NCBI GenBank assembly: GCA_910592205.1
Contig: CAJVPJ010000394.1
Coordinates: forward strand, 1 to 26,376
Direction: 5' to 3'
Length of the DNA: 26,376 nucleotides
From: Paraglomus occultum
Taxonomy: Eukaryota > Glomeromycota > Glomeromycetes > Paraglomerales > Paraglomeraceae
Shown in pieces: positions 23,163 through 26,376 of the stretch (positions are counted from its first letter, which is position 1; the number at the start of each line of letters is the position of its first letter). Below the pieces are notes generated by a model, which worked only from the letters and a program-made list of their open reading frames with translations, did no database searches and was not told where the DNA came from. Position numbers and translations under genes: made by a program.

Positions 23163-23798
23163 GAAGTCGACACCAGGCGTGAACAAAGCTGATAAGTTTT
23201 TAAATACTATATTCCGTAGCTTTTGTATAATCAAGATGAAAAAAAAAATTTTTTTTTAAAAGGAAATAATGTCCGTCACATGAATCAGTCACCTGAATAG
23301 AACTTCTACAAACGAGTTTGTATCACCTTCCTGAGAATGATATCGATATTAATATGTTTTTATTTTAGAAGTAGAAAACAGTATATTTTCTACTTACTCC
23401 AGACTATTACCTACTTATGAGTATACTGTTACCTACTTATTTATAGACACCCATTTTGACCTCTAATAAGCTTGATATTTACTTCCTTTTAATGGTTTGA
23501 CGATATGTAGATCATGTTTGTATCGCTTATTCAGAACCGCTGAGAGATGCAACAGTATGACGTGCGTTTTGTATTTTATGACACGCTCGAGTGATGTGCG
23601 ATTTCTATTTTTCACGTCGCTCGAATGACGACTGTGGCTAATTTTTGTCGTCAGGTCACATGCCAACTATTGTATGCTAGTTTGGCAACCGTATCTGATT
23701 TCCATTGTCGAGCCACCTTAGTAAAAAAAATATACCGACGATGCATTCAGTCACGTGTCGTCATTTGCGGGCCCGATGTGAAGGCTATGCCTGAACCT

Positions 23799-24072
23799 GG
23801 CACGTAGTGCCTTAACTTTCTGGTTAATTCCTCGATGAGGGCCAGGTTTGAGGCACGTAGTGCCGAAATAGTATTCGTGTCATGGCTTTGTATAATGCAT
23901 TTGAATACCGATTAAGAATGAGGCACATAGTACCGAATTGTTAGCATTTGTTAGCTTTGTATAATTCATTCGAATATCGCCCAATGTTGAGGCACATAGT
24001 GCTGAATTGTTAACAATTGTTAGCTTAGCATAATTCATTCAAATATCACCCGAGAATGAGGCACGTAGTGCC
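23799..24072. repeat. Tandem repeat family A, ~69-bp unit with a GGCAC-GTA-GTGCC palindrome
   Basis: Five copies of a 13-base palindromic core occur at 23799-23811, 23852-23864, 23922-23934, 23991-24003 and 24060-24072. Three are perfect GGCACGTAGTGCC; two carry changes that break the stem. The four right-hand copies are spaced 69-70 bases apart and the DNA between them is itself repeated (GAATTGTTA, TTAGCTTTGTATAATTCATT, GAATATC), so this is a decaying tandem array and not isolated palindromes. The first copy is closer (53 bases) and more diverged. Confidence 0.85.
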
Positions 24073-24084
24073 GAATTGTTACTC

Positions 24085-24331
24085 GGTGACCCACCAAAGC
24101 ATAATTTATTATTATATATACAGTATATCTGTAATAATTATACCTTGGTGCCCCACTTTTTTTACTTGAAATAATACTCACCTGGTGACCCATCAAAGCA
24201 CAATTTTATATATCTTTTATCTGTAATAATTATTCCTTGGTGGCCCCAAAAAATATATCACATATGACCCATCAAAGCGCAATTTTTGTATAGTTTAGCC
24301 TTTCTATAATAATTTTACTTTGGTGGCCCAA
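24085..24331. repeat. Tandem repeat family B, units bounded by inverted CCCACCAAAG / CTTTGGTGGCCC
   Basis: Directly abuts family A. TGACCCAYCAAAGC appears at about 24087-24100, 24186-24199 and 24265-24278. Each is followed 45-60 bases later by CTTGGTGCCCC, CTTGGTGGCCCC or CTTTGGTGGCCC (near 24143, 24236 and 24318). The two motifs are reverse complements, so each unit can fold into a long AT-rich hairpin (TGTAATAATTAT in the arm). Three units of roughly 80-100 bases differ in length, mainly in the A/T-rich arms. Confidence 0.8.
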
Positions 24332-24770
24332 AAATTTTTTGACATAAGTTGTCTCTAAGTATACTATCACATATTTTACAATGCGATTACTTACCCGAAA
24401 CTATATCTCGATCAAAATTATACAACGCAAAAATGGTCATCAAATATCTCGTATAGCGAAGTTAGTGTCTTATTTCGGGAGAAGACATTCCATGCCTGAC
24501 ACATATTTTGTAACGCGACCCAAAATCGCACGACACAAAAACCCCTTTATATAATCTATGTATCGGAATATGAATTTTTTATTTGAATTTTCTGTATACT
24601 TATTGTAAGAGGTGACAAAAATCCCCCTACCCAAGATGAATGACTAGTTAAATATAGCAATCTATCTCCTTCAGAAATTGCTACTTAATTAGATGATGTT
24701 ATCTTGATATCTTATATCTGCTTTGTTTTATAACAATTATGCGTATTCAATGATTGCTAAAGATTTATTT

Positions 24771-26013
24771 TCAATTCTTTTTGTGCGGAGTAGTAGGAAC
24801 TTTCATTTTAGCCTCGAAATTTCGCTTATATTCCAAGAAAGCAACCTCATCCATACTCTCGCGCTCTTTTTTCCAATAATTTTGATTATCCCGCATTTCA
24901 AAAGCAATCTTGGCTCGCCATTGTTCCAGTTTTTCTTTCGACATTTGGAATTTTTGTTGTAAAATAATGATAAGAGTATCTATATCAGATTCGTTTTTGA
25001 TGAGATATTCTGAAGATAAAAAAATTAAGGATTCAGGTAACTCTTTCTTGACTTCAACAATGTTTGAGAATTGCTTTGAATTATTTGATTGATTTTGTGT
25101 CAATATTATAGAAGGCAATTGTGGCAAATTAGTCACGGATTTCTCAACTATATTAATAACAAATGCGGTTTTTCCTTGATCTGTTGAATCGTAAATCACG
25201 GAACTCATTGGAATGATTGTAACTTTCAAAAATCCACTGAAAAAGGCATAAGTATAGTTAGTTAATGTATAGTAGATGCAACCATACTATTTACTCACGT
25301 CCTTCTTTGAAGTATTTCTAAAATCAATCTTGTCAATTGCATCTTCCCACGAATAAATAATTTTTGTTCGTTTCTTGGCATCGTAATATTCAGGCTCGAC
25401 ATCTACATACATATATTATGTGGTGTGTATAAATTAGTCCATTATATTCCTTCGAAAATGTCAAAAACCTAAGATCATTATTACCTTTGCAATTAATTTT
25501 AGAAGACGGAGCAGATGATGGTATACGCAAACCATCATTCCGATTTGATTCTATGAGAGGTTTTTTTGAATGTGCTTGGTCGCCAGGAAGAAGATCATCC
25601 ATACTCTTTCCGGAATACGCAACGTTGGTAGTATTACTTTTGCCATCATCTTCAAGCGATACATTTGTTAAATCTTTTCGCTTGATTTCATCATATATAA
25701 ATATGTCAGTTATCTGTACAATTTAATTTGATTTACAAAACTATATCAACTGGACTCACCCTTTTAGTTGACGTCGCTTCTTCCTCTCTGTCGATTTGGT
25801 GCTTGGATTTCCATGATTCTAACAGGTAGCTGGAGTATATCATCTTCTCTTTCCTTACATCTTTATTTAGCGATGCATGATATTCGTGCTATGCAAATAA
25901 TTCATATTATTAGAGTAGAATACCAGAAAGTTAATGTCGTATTCCTGGCTCACCTCTGCGGTTTCTTCATTTTTTGCTAATTCGTTAAGGTTAGCTAACC
26001 ATTTTCCTTCCAT
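24771..26013 (-). CDS. Uncharacterised multi-exon protein
   Basis: I do not recognise this protein. Exons on minus: 26013-25954 (or starting at 25994 or 25976 if spliced to an upstream exon), 25888-25760, 25713-25485, 25402-25299, 25236-24771. The first four join in phase with good GT-AG borders. The product is hydrophilic and Lys/Glu-rich: an N-terminal helical stretch (KDVRKEKMIYSSYLLESWK), a polar Ser/Asn/Asp middle, IIYSWEDAIDKIDF near the fourth exon, and a charged C-terminal helix (LEQWRAKIAFEMR, WKKERESMDE) ending HKKN. The consensus splice from exon 4 to exon 5 (GTGAGT at 25298, CAG at 25237) puts the 155-codon last frame out of phase by two bases. Either a weaker pair (donor GTAAAT at 25294, acceptor after GAAAG at 25225) is used, or there is an indel. 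No signal peptide or membrane segment is seen. AATAAA (24769-24764 on minus) follows the stop at once. Confidence 0.6.
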
Positions 26014-26110
26014 TTTTTGTCAAGCTCAAAAATAAACGAAAGCAAGATAAAGACATTAGTTAATAGTCCCAATAAAAATATATACATATTAACAATCGAT
26101 CGTGCGACGA

Positions 26111-26268
26111 GGAAACCCAGGGTGGCGCGAGGACACCCCGTATAGTATCGATGCTTGTTTAATAGAGCACAGTAGTAGCAACACGCCAAGGAAACCCAGA
26201 GTGGCGCGAGGACACTCCGTATAGTATTGACTTGGCTGAAAGCCAAGCTGTGTTGTTAGCAAAACTAT
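26111..26268. repeat. 79-bp direct repeat, two copies, in a putative intron
   Basis: A 41-base GC-rich core occurs twice, at 26111-26151 and 26190-26230, with only four differences; both contain GTGGCGCGAGGACA and CCGTATAGTAT. The spacing is exactly 79 bases, and the DNA after each core is also partly alike, pointing to an old tandem duplication or two inserted element ends. After the second copy, CTTGGCT-GAA-AGCCAAG (26231-26247) forms a perfect 7-bp hairpin. The GTGTCC (minus strand) edge resembles ends of some DNA transposons, but no transposase is present. Confidence 0.75.
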
Positions 26269-26291
26269 ACTCATTTGCACACAAAATATAC

Positions 26292-26376
26292 TAACCTTAA
26301 ACGACTTTTTTAGTGCCATTGCCTTTGAACACTCCAAAGGATCGTAATTTTGTTCAATAAAATCCAGACACTTCTT
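26292..26376 (-). CDS. Partial exon at the right edge, probably upstream exon of the same unrecognised gene
   Basis: Only one of the three minus-strand frames is open: 27 codons ending in ALKKSFK before a GTTAGT donor at 26295 (exon end 26296), or a GTATAT donor one step further (exon end 26292). The second choice leaves one base over. That is what the next exon needs if it starts at 25994, or at 25976 behind a CTAAC branch motif. The residues (LDFIEQNYDPLECSKAMALK) match no family I recognise. The link to the downstream exons is inference, and a separate gene ending here is possible. Confidence 0.4.

Larger units (their letters stand above)
23163..24770. other. Intergenic region with two tandem-repeat families
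   Basis: Lies between the 5' end of RRN3 and the 3' end of the next gene, so it should include the RRN3 promoter. A perfect A10-T9-A4 run on the plus strand at 23239-23261 lies about 75-100 bases upstream of the RRN3 ATG; such poly(dA:dT) tracts often mark nucleosome-depleted fungal promoters. TTACCTACTTAT occurs twice at 23407-23418 and 23429-23440. The two repeat arrays further right are annotated separately. No gene is visible. Confidence 0.55.

Noticed and set aside
23163-23258. N-terminal extension of RRN3 upstream of 23162
   Set aside because: The frame is open only to 23258 and has no ATG there; the start at 23162 gives an N terminus of normal length ahead of the conserved helices.
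23799-24072. Regularly spaced palindromic repeats resembling a CRISPR array
   Set aside because: The segments between the cores are themselves similar copies, not unique spacers, cores are only 13 bases, and the host is a eukaryote; this is a tandem repeat.
1-26376. tRNA or rRNA genes
   Set aside because: No TCC loop/anticodon arrangement or rRNA-like stretch was found on reading either strand; a covariance-model search would be needed to exclude a small RNA fully.

Overview
The window looks like nuclear DNA of a fungus. Five recognisable genes are split by many short GT-AG introns (mostly 65-180 bp, several with CTAAC- or TACTAAT-like branch sites), and the intergenic DNA is AT-rich. The arginine-type carbamoyl-phosphate synthase large chain, encoded alone with a mitochondrial presequence, is a fungal arrangement. 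The high intron number and a receiver-domain phosphodiesterase suggest an early-diverging (non-Dikarya) lineage. That last step is inference and I cannot name the species.

Layout from left to right. 1-428: 3' flank, possibly the tail of an off-window plus-strand gene. 429-4357 (-): CPA2-type carbamoyl-phosphate synthase, 5 exons. 4358-9342: about 5 kb with no convincing gene, only simple repeats and a long pyrimidine tract in front of the next gene. 9343-13347 (+): a 12-exon cyclic-nucleotide phosphodiesterase with an N-terminal response-regulator receiver domain (the architecture of Dictyostelium RegA) and a C-terminal polybasic stretch plus CAAX-type ending CCVQ; its first intron carries a ~549-bp element with terminal inverted repeats. 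14637-15671 (-): phosducin-like protein 2 (PhLP2), 5 exons. 15672-17870: intergenic, with a decayed Tc1/mariner transposase. 17871-20074 (+): ceramide glucosyltransferase, 3 exons, with an unusually long C-terminal tail. 20909-23162 (-): RNA polymerase I initiation factor RRN3, 5 exons. 23163-24770: intergenic, with two families of short tandem repeats. 24771-26376 (-): exons of an unrecognised gene that probably runs off the right edge; one of its introns holds a 79-bp direct repeat.

The genes do not form a pathway: arginine biosynthesis, cAMP signalling, chaperonin co-factor, glycosphingolipid synthesis and rRNA transcription are simply neighbours. The most interesting item is the predicted REC-PDE-CAAX protein. 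It would join a histidine-aspartate phosphorelay to cAMP breakdown at a membrane, and two competing splice acceptors in front of its last exon would decide whether the lipid anchor is made. All exon borders were read by eye from splice consensus and reading phase. Phases close exactly for all five recognised genes but not for one junction of the last, unrecognised gene.
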